From: Granulicella sp. dw_53
GTDB lineage: Bacteria; Acidobacteriota; Terriglobia; Terriglobales; Acidobacteriaceae
DNA: 64,000 nt
Direction: 5' to 3'
NCBI RefSeq assembly: GCF_018449545.1
Contig: NZ_JAAVUR010000021.1
Coordinates: forward strand, 18,266-82,265
Position 1 is the stretch's first letter, and every line of letters begins with the position of its first letter. Shown here piece by piece: positions 1 to 9,617 of the stretch. Made by a program: the position numbers and the translations under genes. The notes below the pieces were generated by a model, which worked only from the letters and a program-made list of their open reading frames with translations, ran no database searches and was not told the DNA's origin.

Positions 1-255
1 GGCGGACCTCACGAAGGTAAGGACATGATCTGGCCTATGGCCCTTACGATCTACGGACTTACGAGCGAGTCGAATGCCGAGATCCTGCGCGCGATCGAGA
101 TGCTGAAGCATGCCAGCGCCGGGTCGGGCTTTATGCATGAGAGCTTCAATAGCAACGATGCCACGAAATTTACGAGGAGTTGGTTTGCTTGGGCGAACTC
201 CTTGTTTGGGGAGTTGGTTGCGAAGACGGCCGATAAACAGCTTTTGTCGAGCTAA
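1..255 (+). CDS. GH125 family exo-alpha-mannosidase, C-terminal fragment
   Basis: The frame is open from the first base and ends at a TAA at 253-255, so only the last 84 residues are in the window. They contain GGPHEGKDMIWPMAL and, further on, GSGFMHESF and FTRSWFAWANSLFGEL, which I recognise as the conserved C-terminal blocks of glycoside hydrolase family 125 (formerly MUG157), exo-acting alpha-1,6-mannosidases. The catalytic acid and base cannot be checked because most of the domain is missing. A hairpin with a T-rich tail at 446-482 probably ends this transcript before the next gene. The placement beside a xylan operon suggests a wider plant or fungal glycan-degradation region; that is an inference. 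Confidence 0.8.
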   Translation, partial: GGPHEGKDMIWPMALTIYGLTSESNAEILRAIEMLKHASAGSGFMHESFNSNDATKFTRSWFAWANSLFGELVAKTADKQLLSS

Positions 256-445
256 GTTAATTTGCTGGCAACGAATTTCTGCCCTTCTTTATCTCTTCGC
301 GTCTTAGAGGCCTATGAATTCAAGTGGGATCTCTCGATGAGTCATGCCTCTTCCCGTTTGTAGATGAGTGTTGTCTGACCGAGTTGCGGTGAGCGGACGT
401 TGCCTGTCGTGGGTGGGTGCGGAATGAGTGGCATTAAGTCACCGG

Positions 446-482
446 AGCGGCGTCAGCCTTGCTGACAGCCGCTTTACTTTTG
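446..482 (+). terminator. Intrinsic terminator-like hairpin ahead of the xylan operon
   Basis: AGCGGC-GTCAG (446-456) pairs with CTGAC-a-GCCGCT (462-473), giving an 11-bp stem with a one-base bulge and a 5-nt loop, followed by TTACTTTT. It lies 27 bp before the GTG of the SDR gene, so it either ends the GH125 transcript or acts as an attenuator in the operon leader. Confidence 0.6.
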
Positions 483-509
483 TGCTAGAAATAATTCGTT
501 ATTCAACAG

Positions 510-1277
510 GTGAATCCACTGGAATTTGAGGGGCAGTGCGCGGTAGTGCTCGGAGGCTCATCCGGGATCGGTAGAGCGATCGCTCTGGGGTTTGCGCGAG
601 CGGGCGCCACGGTCGTGGTTTCCTCCCGCTCGCTCGATGCTGTCGATACGATAGCGACCGAGATCGAACGATTTGGCGGAAAGACGCTTCGTGTTGCCAG
701 CGATGTGGTCGACCGCGAATCGCTCGAGTGCTTGCGCGAAGCGGTCCTGGGAGCGTTTGGCTCCGTCGACATTTTGGTCAATGCAGCAGGAGTTACAAAG
801 CGCTTGCCCACGCTGGAGATGGACGAGGATACCTGGAAGCGAATCATGGACGTGAACCTAAACGGAACACTTCGGGGTTGCCAGGTCTTTGGAGAGAAGA
901 TGCTGGAACAGCGGTCCGGAAAGATCATCAATATTGCTTCGCTTTCCACGTTTGTAGCGTTCCACGAGGTGGCGGCCTACTGCGCCAGCAAGGCGGCGGT
1001 TGGGGCGTTGACCCGCTCCCTGGCGGTAGAATGGGCGCCGTTCGGCGTTGCTGTGAATGCTATTGCTCCCGGGGTGTTCCCCACTGCTCTCAATAGCAAG
1101 ATTATCGATAGCCCGCGTGGGCAGGAGCTTCTGATACGCACACCCATGCATCGGTTCGGCGATCCTGAGGAGTTGGTATCGACCGCGCTTTATCTGGCGA
1201 GAAAAGAGACGTCCTTCACCACTGGACAGATCGTTGTGGTTGATGGTGGGATGCTTGCGAGTGGGGTGAATCAGTGA
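510..1277 (+). CDS. SDR-family oxidoreductase, probable D-mannonate (fructuronate) oxidoreductase
   Basis: A 255-residue classical short-chain dehydrogenase. The nucleotide-binding GGSSGIG is at residues 15-21, NAAG at 91-94, catalytic Ser144, and Tyr157-x3-Lys161 in YCASK; the length is normal for the family. The proposed start is a GTG with no clear Shine-Dalgarno sequence. It is the first gene of a same-strand set with a GH67 alpha-glucuronidase and a mannonate dehydratase. I therefore infer that it reduces D-fructuronate to D-mannonate, the step between uronate isomerisation and dehydration. The SDR fold and active site are visible; the substrate rests on context only. It could instead be a gluconate 5-dehydrogenase or a KduD-like enzyme. 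No uronate isomerase is in the window. Confidence 0.85.
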   Translation: MNPLEFEGQCAVVLGGSSGIGRAIALGFARAGATVVVSSRSLDAVDTIATEIERFGGKTLRVASDVVDRESLECLREAVLGAFGSVDILVNAAGVTKRLPTLEMDEDTWKRIMDVNLNGTLRGCQVFGEKMLEQRSGKIINIASLSTFVAFHEVAAYCASKAAVGALTRSLAVEWAPFGVAVNAIAPGVFPTALNSKIIDSPRGQELLIRTPMHRFGDPEELVSTALYLARKETSFTTGQIVVVDGGMLASGVNQ

Positions 1278-1343
1278 GTGAAAAGCATGATCGGATTCCA
1301 TGTCGGTCGAATAATTTCGTGTACACAAATAAAGGGCGGAAAT

Positions 1344-4076
1344 ATGGCTACGCGGGTTTATAAAAAGTCACAGTTCGGTAAGGCGACGTTCTTTGCAGCA
1401 ACGTTGCTCGTGGGGCAATATCTGCTCGCTCAGAAGAGCGGAGCGATTTCCGCCAAAGCTGTTCCAGAGAGCGCAAAGTTGCCGTATCTCGACCCCTCTC
1501 TTCCGATGGAAGATCGTGCGAAGGATCTTGTCAGCAGGATGACGCTCGATGAGAAGGCGGCCCAGTTAGTGAATACGGCGCCTGGGATCCCGAGGCTCGG
1601 GGTTCCTGCCTACGATTTCTGGACTGAAGGTCTGCACGGCGTGGCGCGTTCCGGCTATGCAACGCTTTTCCCGCAGGCGATAGGAATGGCGGCTACCTTC
1701 GATGAACCTCTGCTTGGGAGGATTGGCGAGGTCGTATCGACCGAGGCACGAGCGAAGTATAACGAAGCCGTTCGGCATGACGTTCACTCCATCTACTACG
1801 GACTTACGATCTGGTCTCCCAACATCAATATCTTCCGCGATCCGCGTTGGGGACGTGGGCAGGAGACCTATGGCGAAGATCCGTTCCTGACATCGCGCCT
1901 GGGCACTTCGTTTGTAAAGGGTCTGCAAGGGAACGATCCGAAGTACTACCGCGTCATTGCGACGCCGAAGCACTTTGCCGTGCACAGTGGCCCGGAGAAT
2001 AGCCGCCATCGTTTCAACGTCGAACCTACACCACACGATCTCTGGGACACCTATCTTCCGGCGTTCCGCGCCACGATCGTAGAAGGTAAGGCGAACAGCA
2101 TCATGTGTGCCTACAACGCCGTGGACGGCAAGCCAGCCTGCGCCAGCGATCTTCTGCTGAAGGATATTCTTCGGGATAAGTGGAAGTTTCAAGGCTTCGT
2201 GACGTCAGATTGTGGCGCTGTCGATGACTTTTTCGAGAAGAATGCTCACAAGTATTCGCCGGACGCAGAGCATGCCTCGGTCGACGGTATTCGTATGGGC
2301 ACGGATACGAACTGCGGCAGAACTTATAAGAAGCTGGCGAGCGCAGTGAGAAAAGGGCTCATTCAAGAGAGCGAACTCGATGTTTCGTTGCGTCGGCTCT
2401 TTCTGGCGAGATTCAAGCTTGGGCTGTTCGATCCGCCGACGCAGGTCAAATATGCTTCGTTACCTTTTAGCGAGACTCTTGCTCCGGCGCACACTGCGTT
2501 GGCGCTGAGTACGGCGCGTGAGTCGATGGTGCTGCTGAAGAATGAAAACCATGCATTGCCGCTTGCCAGAGGCGTGAAGACGATTGCGGTTGTTGGTCCG
2601 AACGCGGCGGAGCTCTCGGCGATCGAAGGCAACTACAACGCGGTGCCTAAGAATCCGGTGATGCCTGTCGATGGAATCGTGCACGAATTTCCTGCGGCCA
2701 AGGTGCTCTATGCTCAAGGTTCTCCGTATGCGGAGAATGTTCCGATTGTCATTCCGAGGACTCAGTTTCGAACGGCAGTGGGCGGCACGGTTGAAGGATT
2801 GAAGGCAGAGTATTTTGCGAACGATACGGGTACGGGTACGGGTAAGCCAGCGCTGGTCCGTGTCGATAAGGAGATCAACTTTGATTGGAACTCCGCGTCG
2901 CCGGCTCCTTCTCTAGATGCGAAGGAATTTTCTGTTCGTTGGAGCGGAACGTTCCAGGCGCCTGCCGCGGGTGATTACCAGATAACCGCGAATCTCGCAC
3001 ACTGCTATCCATGCAATAACGCGGAGAAGTTTACCGTTCGACTCGATGGCAAGGTTCTCACTGAGTTCAGCATTGGAGCGGAGAAGGAATCTCACGCATC
3101 CACTACACCACAGGTAAAGCTGCACCTCGATGATACGAAGCCCCATCCTATCGAGGTTACGTATTCGCATAAGGCGCTTCTCTTCGGCGCAGGACTCACT
3201 TTGAGCTGGGTCGCGCCACTCCAACCGGTATTGGATCAAGCGATGGAGATTGTGAAGAAGGCCGACGTCGTCGTTGCCTTCGTGGGGTTGTCGCCAGAGC
3301 TTGAGGGAGAGGAGATGCCTGTCCACATCCCCGGATTCTCTGGCGGAGACCGTACTGACATCATCTTGCCAGCGGCGCAGCAGCAGTTGCTTGAAGCAGC
3401 GAAGCAAAGTGGCAAGCCGCTGATTGTGGTGATGCTGAATGGATCGGCGGTGGCCTCTACCTGGGCACAAGAGCATGCGGATGCAATTCTGGAGGGGTGG
3501 TACCCGGGACAAGCTGGAGCGCAGGCTATCGCCGAGACTCTAAGTGGAAAGAATAATCCGGGGGGGCGCCTTCCTGTTACCTTCTATCGCAATGTCAGCG
3601 ACCTGCCGCCATTGGATGATTATTCGATGGCAAACCGGACTTATCGCTACTACAAGGGCGATCCTCTTTACAGCTTTGGTTATGGCCTGAGCTATACCTC
3701 GTTCGCTTACTCGAACTTGAAGCTGAGCACCAATGAGCTGGCTGCAGGCAGCCCGCTCGAGGTAGACGTCGATGTTAAAAACACCGGGGATCGCGCGGGT
3801 GATGAGGTCGCGCAGCTCTATCTCACGCCGCCGCGGACGCCCCTTGCGCCGGTATATGCGCTTCAGGGTTTTGAGCGTATCCATCTGCTTCCTGGTGCGA
3901 CAAAGCATGTTCACTTCACTCTCGATGCTCGGAAGCTCTCGCAGGTGGACACTCAGGGGACACGCGCAGTTACAGATGGAACGTATGGTGTCTCGGTGGG
4001 AGGAGCACAGCCGAAGGATGGTCACTCGGCAAACGCTTCGGTCGTCATCCACGGACGGCAGGAGATTTCTCAGTGA
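1344..4076 (+). CDS. Secreted GH3 beta-xylosidase/beta-glucosidase with PA14 insert
   Basis: I place the start at the ATG at 1344 because AAAGGGCGGA lies just upstream; a longer frame opens at a GTG at 1278. The 910-residue product has an N-terminal hydrophobic export signal (residues about 13-30). The GH3 N-domain includes RDPRWGRGQETYGEDP and the KHF motif near 209-211. The nucleophile is Asp289 in VTSDCGA, the form seen in GH3 xylosidases. A PA14-like beta domain (about 510-650, around LKAEYF) is inserted into the GH3 C-domain, and a fibronectin-III-like domain ends the protein. It should remove xylose or glucose from oligosaccharide ends in the periplasm or outside the cell. Its stop overlaps the next start (GTGA), implying translational coupling with the alpha-glucuronidase. 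Confidence 0.92.
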   Translation: MATRVYKKSQFGKATFFAATLLVGQYLLAQKSGAISAKAVPESAKLPYLDPSLPMEDRAKDLVSRMTLDEKAAQLVNTAPGIPRLGVPAYDFWTEGLHGVARSGYATLFPQAIGMAATFDEPLLGRIGEVVSTEARAKYNEAVRHDVHSIYYGLTIWSPNINIFRDPRWGRGQETYGEDPFLTSRLGTSFVKGLQGNDPKYYRVIATPKHFAVHSGPENSRHRFNVEPTPHDLWDTYLPAFRATIVEGKANSIMCAYNAVDGKPACASDLLLKDILRDKWKFQGFVTSDCGAVDDFFEKNAHKYSPDAEHASVDGIRMGTDTNCGRTYKKLASAVRKGLIQESELDVSLRRLFLARFKLGLFDPPTQVKYASLPFSETLAPAHTALALSTARESMVLLKNENHALPLARGVKTIAVVGPNAAELSAIEGNYNAVPKNPVMPVDGIVHEFPAAKVLYAQGSPYAENVPIVIPRTQFRTAVGGTVEGLKAEYFANDTGTGTGKPALVRVDKEINFDWNSASPAPSLDAKEFSVRWSGTFQAPAAGDYQITANLAHCYPCNNAEKFTVRLDGKVLTEFSIGAEKESHASTTPQVKLHLDDTKPHPIEVTYSHKALLFGAGLTLSWVAPLQPVLDQAMEIVKKADVVVAFVGLSPELEGEEMPVHIPGFSGGDRTDIILPAAQQQLLEAAKQSGKPLIVVMLNGSAVASTWAQEHADAILEGWYPGQAGAQAIAETLSGKNNPGGRLPVTFYRNVSDLPPLDDYSMANRTYRYYKGDPLYSFGYGLSYTSFAYSNLKLSTNELAAGSPLEVDVDVKNTGDRAGDEVAQLYLTPPRTPLAPVYALQGFERIHLLPGATKHVHFTLDARKLSQVDTQGTRAVTDGTYGVSVGGAQPKDGHSANASVVIHGRQEISQ

Positions 4077-6622
4077 GTAGAGCTATTTTGCGGGTCGGGT
4101 CACTGGTGTGCCGGACTGCTATGGTGTTGATGGCAGCGGGTTTCGTAGGGTTATTGCATGCGGAGACGGGGGGGGAGGGCTGGCTACGCTATGCTCCAGT
4201 CGAGAATGTGGCGATGTATCGAGCCGTGCCGCGAACGATCGTATCCCTGGGAGACACGCCAACGGAGCAGTCGGCCGCGCGTGAATTGGAGAAGGGTTTG
4301 TCGCGGATGCTCGGGCGGACCGAGATGGTCTCTGCGGAGAAGAGGTGGGATGCGCAGAGTATCTTGATTGGGACGGAGCAGGAGATAGCTGCGAAGCATT
4401 CCGGTGGTAAGTCGACAGCGGCGCTAGCGAAGGATGGATTTTATATCTATCGCACAAGCGGTGGTTATGTCATTGCGGGCGGGGGACCGGAGGGAGTTTT
4501 GTATGGGGCGTTCCGATTTCTCCAACTGATCGCAGCGTCCAAACCGCTTCCGGCCGATCTTCGCGAGCAGCCGAGCTCTCCGATTCGCTGGGTGAATCAA
4601 TGGGACAATCTTGATGGCTCAATCGAACGTGGCTATGCGGGGCGCTCGATCTTCTTCGATGGGGGTCATGTTCGACCGGATCTTTCGAGGGTTGGGGAGT
4701 ATGGCCGTTTGCTGGCGTCGGTGGGGATCAACGGTGTCACGGTAAATAACGTGAACAGCGATCTCAAGACGCTGACGCCGGAGATGATCGGCGAACTCGC
4801 ACACATCGCGGACGCGCTCCGTCCGTGGGGCGTGCGGATGTCCCTGTCGGTGGATCTTTCCAGTCCGAAGATCGTGGGTGGCCTCGATACGTTCGATCCG
4901 TTGAATGCAACTGTTGCTGCGTGGTGGCAACAAAAGGTCGACGCTATCTATCAGTCGATTCCCGACCTTGCAGGCTTTGTCGTGAAGGCGGACTCCGAGG
5001 GGCGGGCAGGTCCCTCGCAGTACGGAAGGTCGCCAGCGGATGCTGCGAACGTGCTTGCACGTCCGCTCCAACGTTGGGGTGGAGTTGTTTTGTATCGCGG
5101 GTTTGTCTACAACCATCACCTTGACTGGAACGACTTGAAGGCAGATCGCGCTCGTGCTGGTTACGACAACTTCCGCGCTCTCGACGGAAAGTTTGAGCAC
5201 AACGTTGTGATTCAGGTGAAGCATGGACCGATCGATTTTCAGGTGAGAGAGCCGGTCTCGCCACTGTTCGGTGCGATGCAGCACACTGCACAAGCAGTTG
5301 AGTTGCAGGTTACGCAGGAGTACACGGGACAGCAGCGGCACATGGTCTTTCTTGTGCCCATGTGGAAGACGGCGCTCGATACGGACCTTCGTGTGAATGG
5401 GCAGAACACACCGGTGCGTGAGATTGTCGAAGGTAAGAGCTTTCATCAATCGCTCGGCGGGTTTGTGGGTGTGGCGAATGTCGGCCTCGATACGAACTGG
5501 ATGCACCATCCGATGGCGATGGCGAATCTGTACGGATACGGGCGCCTCGCATGGAACCCGATGCTTACCTCAGAAGAGATCGTCGATGAGTGGACGCGGC
5601 AGACCTGGGGCAACAGCCGTGAGGTTGTCGATACGATCGACAAACTACAACTGGAGAGCTGGAAGGCTTACGAAGGTTACACCGGCCCTCTAGGTGTCGG
5701 GGGCTTGACGGAGATCACCGGGGTTCACTTCGGTCCTGGGATCGAGAGCGCAGAGCGTAACGGTTGGGGGCAGTGGTTTCGCGCCGACGCTAACGGCATA
5801 GGGATGGATAGAACCGTTGGGACGGGTACCGGCTATATCGGTCAGTATCCGCCGGAGGTTGCAGCGCAATATGAGTCGCTCGGAACTTGTCCTGATGAAC
5901 TGTTGCTCTTTATGCACCACGTTCCGTATTCGTATGTTCTGCATACGAAGAAGACTCTGATTCAACATGTCTACGACTCGCACTACGAAGGAGCAGCGGT
6001 CGCCGCCAGCTATCACCAAGCCTGGGAGGAATTGCAGGGCAAAATTGACGCGGAACGTTATGCGTTGGTGGAAAGACTGTTTCTCTATCAGGCAGGACAC
6101 GCTGAGGTTTGGCGAGATGCGGTGAACGGTTGGTTTGATCGCGAGAGTGGGATCGACGACGTGCATGGCAGAGTTGGACACCATATGGGCCGTGTTGAGG
6201 CAGAGAGCGCGGAGACCACTGGCTACAAGATTGTCGATGGAACTCCCTGGGAGACAGCCTCTGGTGGCAAGGCAGTGATCTGTGAGTCGAAGGAATGCTC
6301 GCTTCGTGTGATCTTCAAGGGAGTTGCTGCTCCGCAGAACATTGAGGTCGGTTACTACGATCTTCGAAGCGGCATCTCGCGCTATACGCTACTGGTGAAC
6401 AATAAAGTGGTGACGCAATGGGTAGCCGATGACATTCTGCCTCCTGCGGCGGATGATCGACGCTTAGATGGACATACTGCTACCCGTTTCGTGAAGCGTG
6501 AAGTGTTGCTGAATAACGGAGACGTCGTCGAGATACAGGCCATACCCGATGGCGGCGAACGAGCTCCGCTAGACTTTGTCGAGATTACTCCTACGAATAG
6601 CCAGAAGGATGAGCGCCCATGA
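4073..6622 (+). CDS. GH67 alpha-glucuronidase, exported
   Basis: An 849-residue protein starting at a GTG that overlaps the GH3 stop. A hydrophobic signal segment spans about residues 7-30. Family GH67 is clear from VVKADSEGRAGPSQYG (general acid Glu309), VIQVKHGPIDFQVREP (Asp388) and TQEYTGQ (Glu416). The 28-residue spacing of the last two matches the paired catalytic carboxylates known in this family. These enzymes remove 4-O-methyl-glucuronic acid or glucuronic acid from the non-reducing end of aldouronic acids made from glucuronoxylan. The product would feed the uronate steps encoded on either side. The stop overlaps the start of the mannonate dehydratase gene (ATGA, 6619-6622). Confidence 0.95.
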   Translation: MSRAILRVGSLVCRTAMVLMAAGFVGLLHAETGGEGWLRYAPVENVAMYRAVPRTIVSLGDTPTEQSAARELEKGLSRMLGRTEMVSAEKRWDAQSILIGTEQEIAAKHSGGKSTAALAKDGFYIYRTSGGYVIAGGGPEGVLYGAFRFLQLIAASKPLPADLREQPSSPIRWVNQWDNLDGSIERGYAGRSIFFDGGHVRPDLSRVGEYGRLLASVGINGVTVNNVNSDLKTLTPEMIGELAHIADALRPWGVRMSLSVDLSSPKIVGGLDTFDPLNATVAAWWQQKVDAIYQSIPDLAGFVVKADSEGRAGPSQYGRSPADAANVLARPLQRWGGVVLYRGFVYNHHLDWNDLKADRARAGYDNFRALDGKFEHNVVIQVKHGPIDFQVREPVSPLFGAMQHTAQAVELQVTQEYTGQQRHMVFLVPMWKTALDTDLRVNGQNTPVREIVEGKSFHQSLGGFVGVANVGLDTNWMHHPMAMANLYGYGRLAWNPMLTSEEIVDEWTRQTWGNSREVVDTIDKLQLESWKAYEGYTGPLGVGGLTEITGVHFGPGIESAERNGWGQWFRADANGIGMDRTVGTGTGYIGQYPPEVAAQYESLGTCPDELLLFMHHVPYSYVLHTKKTLIQHVYDSHYEGAAVAASYHQAWEELQGKIDAERYALVERLFLYQAGHAEVWRDAVNGWFDRESGIDDVHGRVGHHMGRVEAESAETTGYKIVDGTPWETASGGKAVICESKECSLRVIFKGVAAPQNIEVGYYDLRSGISRYTLLVNNKVVTQWVADDILPPAADDRRLDGHTATRFVKREVLLNNGDVVEIQAIPDGGERAPLDFVEITPTNSQKDERP

Positions 6623-7827
6623 AGATTGCATCTGCCCGATTGATCGTGTGTTCGCCAGATCGAAACTTTGTCACTTTGAAGATTGTGACGGACGAAGGCA
6701 TCTACGGCTTGGGCGACGCGACCTTAAACGGACGCGAACTTGCCGTGGCGGCTTACCTGGAGGAGCATGTCATTCCGTGCCTTATTGGGCGCGATCCCTT
6801 CGCTATCGAAGACATTTGGCAGTATCTGTATCGTGGGGCTTATTGGCGGCGCGGTCCTGTCACGATGAGCGCGATTGCAGCGGTTGATGTGGCTTTGTGG
6901 GACATGAAGGGTAAGGCGCTCAATACACCTGTCTATAACCTGCTTGGAGGGAAGAGCCGGGAGGGAGTGCTGGTTTACGCGCATGCCAATGGAAGCGATG
7001 TTGCCGAGGCTGTTGAAAGTGTGCAGCAGCACATGGAGGAGGGATATCTTGCGGTTCGGGCCCAGGCCGGCGTGCCGGGGGTGAAATCCAGTTATGGCGT
7101 GCCCAAATCCGGCAAGCCCTACGAGCCTGCGGAGCGCGGTCTTCCGAGTGAGAGCCTTTGGTCTTCCGAGCGATATCTGAACTTCGCTCCGAAGTTATTT
7201 GAGAGGTTGCGGGTCGAGGTCGGAGAGGATGTTCATCTTCTGCATGATGTCCATCACCGTCTGACGCCGATTGAAGCGGCACGGCTGGGTAAGTCGCTCG
7301 AGCCCTACCATCTCTTCTGGATGGAGGATCCCACGCCTGCGGAGAATCAAGAGGCGTTCCGCATCATTCGCGATCACACGGTTACTCCCATCGCGACTGG
7401 CGAGGTCTTCAGCTCGTTCTGGGATTCGCACGATCTTGTTCGCAATCAGTGGATCGATTATCTTCGTATGACTATCGTGCACGGAGGCGGCATTACGGCG
7501 TTGAAGAAGGCCGCAGATTTTGCCGCTGTCTATCAGGTCCGAACAGGTTGTCATGGGGCGACGGACTTATCGCCTATTACGATGGCTGCGGCACTGCACT
7601 TTGGACTTGCGATTCATAACTTCGGCATCCAGGAGCATATGCCCCACACGGTACTTACGGACGAAGTCTTTCCACACGCTTACAGCTTTGAGGCGGGCTA
7701 TATGCATCCTGGAGATAGGCCGGGCTTAGGCGTGGATATCGATGAACTACTGGCTGCCAAATATCCGTATCAACGCGCTTATCTTCCCATCGCTCGCAAG
7801 CTCGATGGCACGCTCACGGACTGGTAA
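6619..7827 (+). CDS. manD: D-mannonate dehydratase, ManD type (enolase superfamily)
   Basis: A 402-residue enolase-superfamily protein very similar to the characterised ManD of Novosphingobium. The known functional residues fall at the same positions: Mg ligands Asp210, Glu236 and Glu262, catalytic Arg147, Tyr159 and His212, and a C-terminal Trp402. It dehydrates D-mannonate to 2-keto-3-deoxy-D-gluconate in the cytoplasm. With the SDR gene upstream it gives two of the steps that take glucuronate released by the GH67 enzyme into the Entner-Doudoroff route. Its start overlaps the alpha-glucuronidase stop by four bases. The next gene is convergent, 21 bp away. Confidence 0.95.
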   Translation: MKIASARLIVCSPDRNFVTLKIVTDEGIYGLGDATLNGRELAVAAYLEEHVIPCLIGRDPFAIEDIWQYLYRGAYWRRGPVTMSAIAAVDVALWDMKGKALNTPVYNLLGGKSREGVLVYAHANGSDVAEAVESVQQHMEEGYLAVRAQAGVPGVKSSYGVPKSGKPYEPAERGLPSESLWSSERYLNFAPKLFERLRVEVGEDVHLLHDVHHRLTPIEAARLGKSLEPYHLFWMEDPTPAENQEAFRIIRDHTVTPIATGEVFSSFWDSHDLVRNQWIDYLRMTIVHGGGITALKKAADFAAVYQVRTGCHGATDLSPITMAAALHFGLAIHNFGIQEHMPHTVLTDEVFPHAYSFEAGYMHPGDRPGLGVDIDELLAAKYPYQRAYLPIARKLDGTLTDW

Positions 7828-7848
7828 TTTAGTTCGAAGGCTACGGCT

Positions 7849-9348
7849 TTACTGTGGGTTTGAACAGGTGAAGTTCGCGGCGTTATCTATGTTGCCGCTA
7901 CCGTTGTAACGGGCGACCTGGGGATAGGGGCAGAGGGGTCGAGTGCGGTCGACGTGGCCTGCTGTTTGATGGGAAGCTGTGATCTGCGCGGGCGGTTTCC
8001 CCTGCTCGACCCACTGTTCGATCAAACTGATCTTGTCAAAGTTGTCGGGGCCTTCTCCGCCGGAGCAGTGTCCCATGCCAGGAGCCATAAAGAGGCGTAT
8101 CCAGTTTGAGGCTTGTGCGGGATCTTCGCTGAGCGCCAGCACCGATTTGTAGAATTCAATGCTAGAGCCTGGAGCGACCTGTTGATCTGCCCAGCCGTGG
8201 TAGAGGAGCAGCTTGCCACCATGTTTCGCAAAGGACGCTAAGTGGGGATCGAGGCTGTCGATGTCTTTGTCGACTGCGTTCGACTTGGCCGCGTCGCGTT
8301 CAAGGTTGAAGGTCTTCCAGTCCCAGTTAGGGTCCTGGTAGACGACGTAACGGAACTCATCCAGAAAAAGATCGGCGGGTGCGGGACCACCTGCGAGACG
8401 AGTCCATCTGAGCTCAGTGCCGGGTTCAAGGCGCGGGAAGAGGACTTTACCTGTGGGTGTGGTGGCGGGGCTCATAATAGTCTGTGCGGTTTGAATCTGG
8501 CGTGGGGTTAGACAGTCGGAGTTGTCTGCGGCCTTACACTCGAGGCTTTTCAAGCTGACGTGACAGCTCTCTGGATTGCCGATGAGTCCGTCCTTCAATC
8601 CGTCGTTTGCATCGCAGGCGTTGAGAACGGCACGGTGAATCATAGAGTACTTATCGGGTGAGATGTAGTCGGCGGGGTCTTTGAAGGTTTGAACAGCGAG
8701 CCAGAGCGCCCAGGAATTGCGGCGAACGTCAGCGGGGTCGCCGGCGATGATGCCGTCGAACTCGTCGGGGTAGCGATAAGCTTGCAGGAGCCCTTCACGG
8801 CCACCGCCAGAGCAACCATTCCAGTAGGAGAGGCGTGCTTCACGACCGTAGAAGGTCTTAATGAGCGCCTTCGCTTCGACGGTCATCTCGTGCTCGGCGC
8901 GATAGGCGAAGTCGATGAACTTCTCCGGATGGCCCTGGATGAAGCTGGCGCTCGGGCCAGAGTGGCCGTCGTCCGTAGCGCTCGTGGCATAGCCGCGTTG
9001 AAGTGCATCGGCCATGCCATCGTAGGCGATGGAGCCTCCCCAGCCACCGCTACCGACTGCAAGGAATTTACCGTTCCAGCCGATGAGTGGGAGCCAAACC
9101 TCGATTCGGATGTCGGAGGCTGAGGTTGGTTTGAGGGTCGCTGCGACTCGACAGAAGGCGGGTAGATGAGAGAACATCTTTGGGCTTCCGCCAGACGTGA
9201 AGGCACCGGCGTCAATCTTTTTCGCAAGAGTGATGGAGACGGCCGGCGAGGCCAGCTTCAAGAGATTCTCGCAAGACTCAGCCATGAGTGGGGCGGAGAC
9301 TAAGGTGGATAGTAAGACAAGCGTAGAAGCGACTAAGCCTTTAGTCAT
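7849..9348 (-). CDS. Tannase/feruloyl esterase family protein, secreted
   Basis: A 499-residue protein with a typical signal peptide (about residues 1-23). It has the tannase/feruloyl esterase architecture: nucleophile Ser180 in NGCSGGG, Asp in YHGWADQQ, and His in GMGHCSGG. Cys179 next to the serine and the Cys after the histidine form the CS-D-HC disulfide arrangement typical of this alpha/beta-hydrolase family. Members cleave ester bonds of ferulate, gallate or similar aromatics on plant polymers. Beside a glucuronoxylan operon, feruloyl-arabinoxylan is a likely substrate, but the specificity cannot be read from the sequence. It converges on manD and has its own upstream region (9349-9617), shared divergently with an ECF sigma gene. 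Confidence 0.88.
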   Translation of the reverse strand: MTKGLVASTLVLLSTLVSAPLMAESCENLLKLASPAVSITLAKKIDAGAFTSGGSPKMFSHLPAFCRVAATLKPTSASDIRIEVWLPLIGWNGKFLAVGSGGWGGSIAYDGMADALQRGYATSATDDGHSGPSASFIQGHPEKFIDFAYRAEHEMTVEAKALIKTFYGREARLSYWNGCSGGGREGLLQAYRYPDEFDGIIAGDPADVRRNSWALWLAVQTFKDPADYISPDKYSMIHRAVLNACDANDGLKDGLIGNPESCHVSLKSLECKAADNSDCLTPRQIQTAQTIMSPATTPTGKVLFPRLEPGTELRWTRLAGGPAPADLFLDEFRYVVYQDPNWDWKTFNLERDAAKSNAVDKDIDSLDPHLASFAKHGGKLLLYHGWADQQVAPGSSIEFYKSVLALSEDPAQASNWIRLFMAPGMGHCSGGEGPDNFDKISLIEQWVEQGKPPAQITASHQTAGHVDRTRPLCPYPQVARYNGSGNIDNAANFTCSNPQ

Positions 9349-9617
9349 GATTCCGAACTATATCTGGTCTCATGTTACTCAGGCTAGAAAAGGGCGTTTC
9401 TGTGTGTCTTTTAGGGTCTGGGCATGAGCGAACTCCCAAACTGGCGTTAGTTAGAGTCGCGTCAGTGGATGAGACATGTTGACGTTCGATTCATTTTTAT
9501 ATTTATCTACGCATATCTAAGCAGGTGGGATACTTCGAGAGCAGAGAAACCAGACTTAGGCCCGATTGGCCTTTCTCTCCGGTAAAATAGTATTAAGGTG
9601 AGGAGGAGTCACTCTAG

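Noticed and set aside
2822..2842. Short tandem ACGGGT repeat in the GH3 gene
   Set aside because: Three units encoding Thr-Gly pairs at the edge of the PA14 domain; an ordinary linker with no sign of phase variation because the unit keeps the frame.
4119..4457. Minus-strand frame opposite the GH67 N-terminal region
   Set aside because: Ser/Pro-rich composition and location inside a confirmed gene mark it as a shadow.
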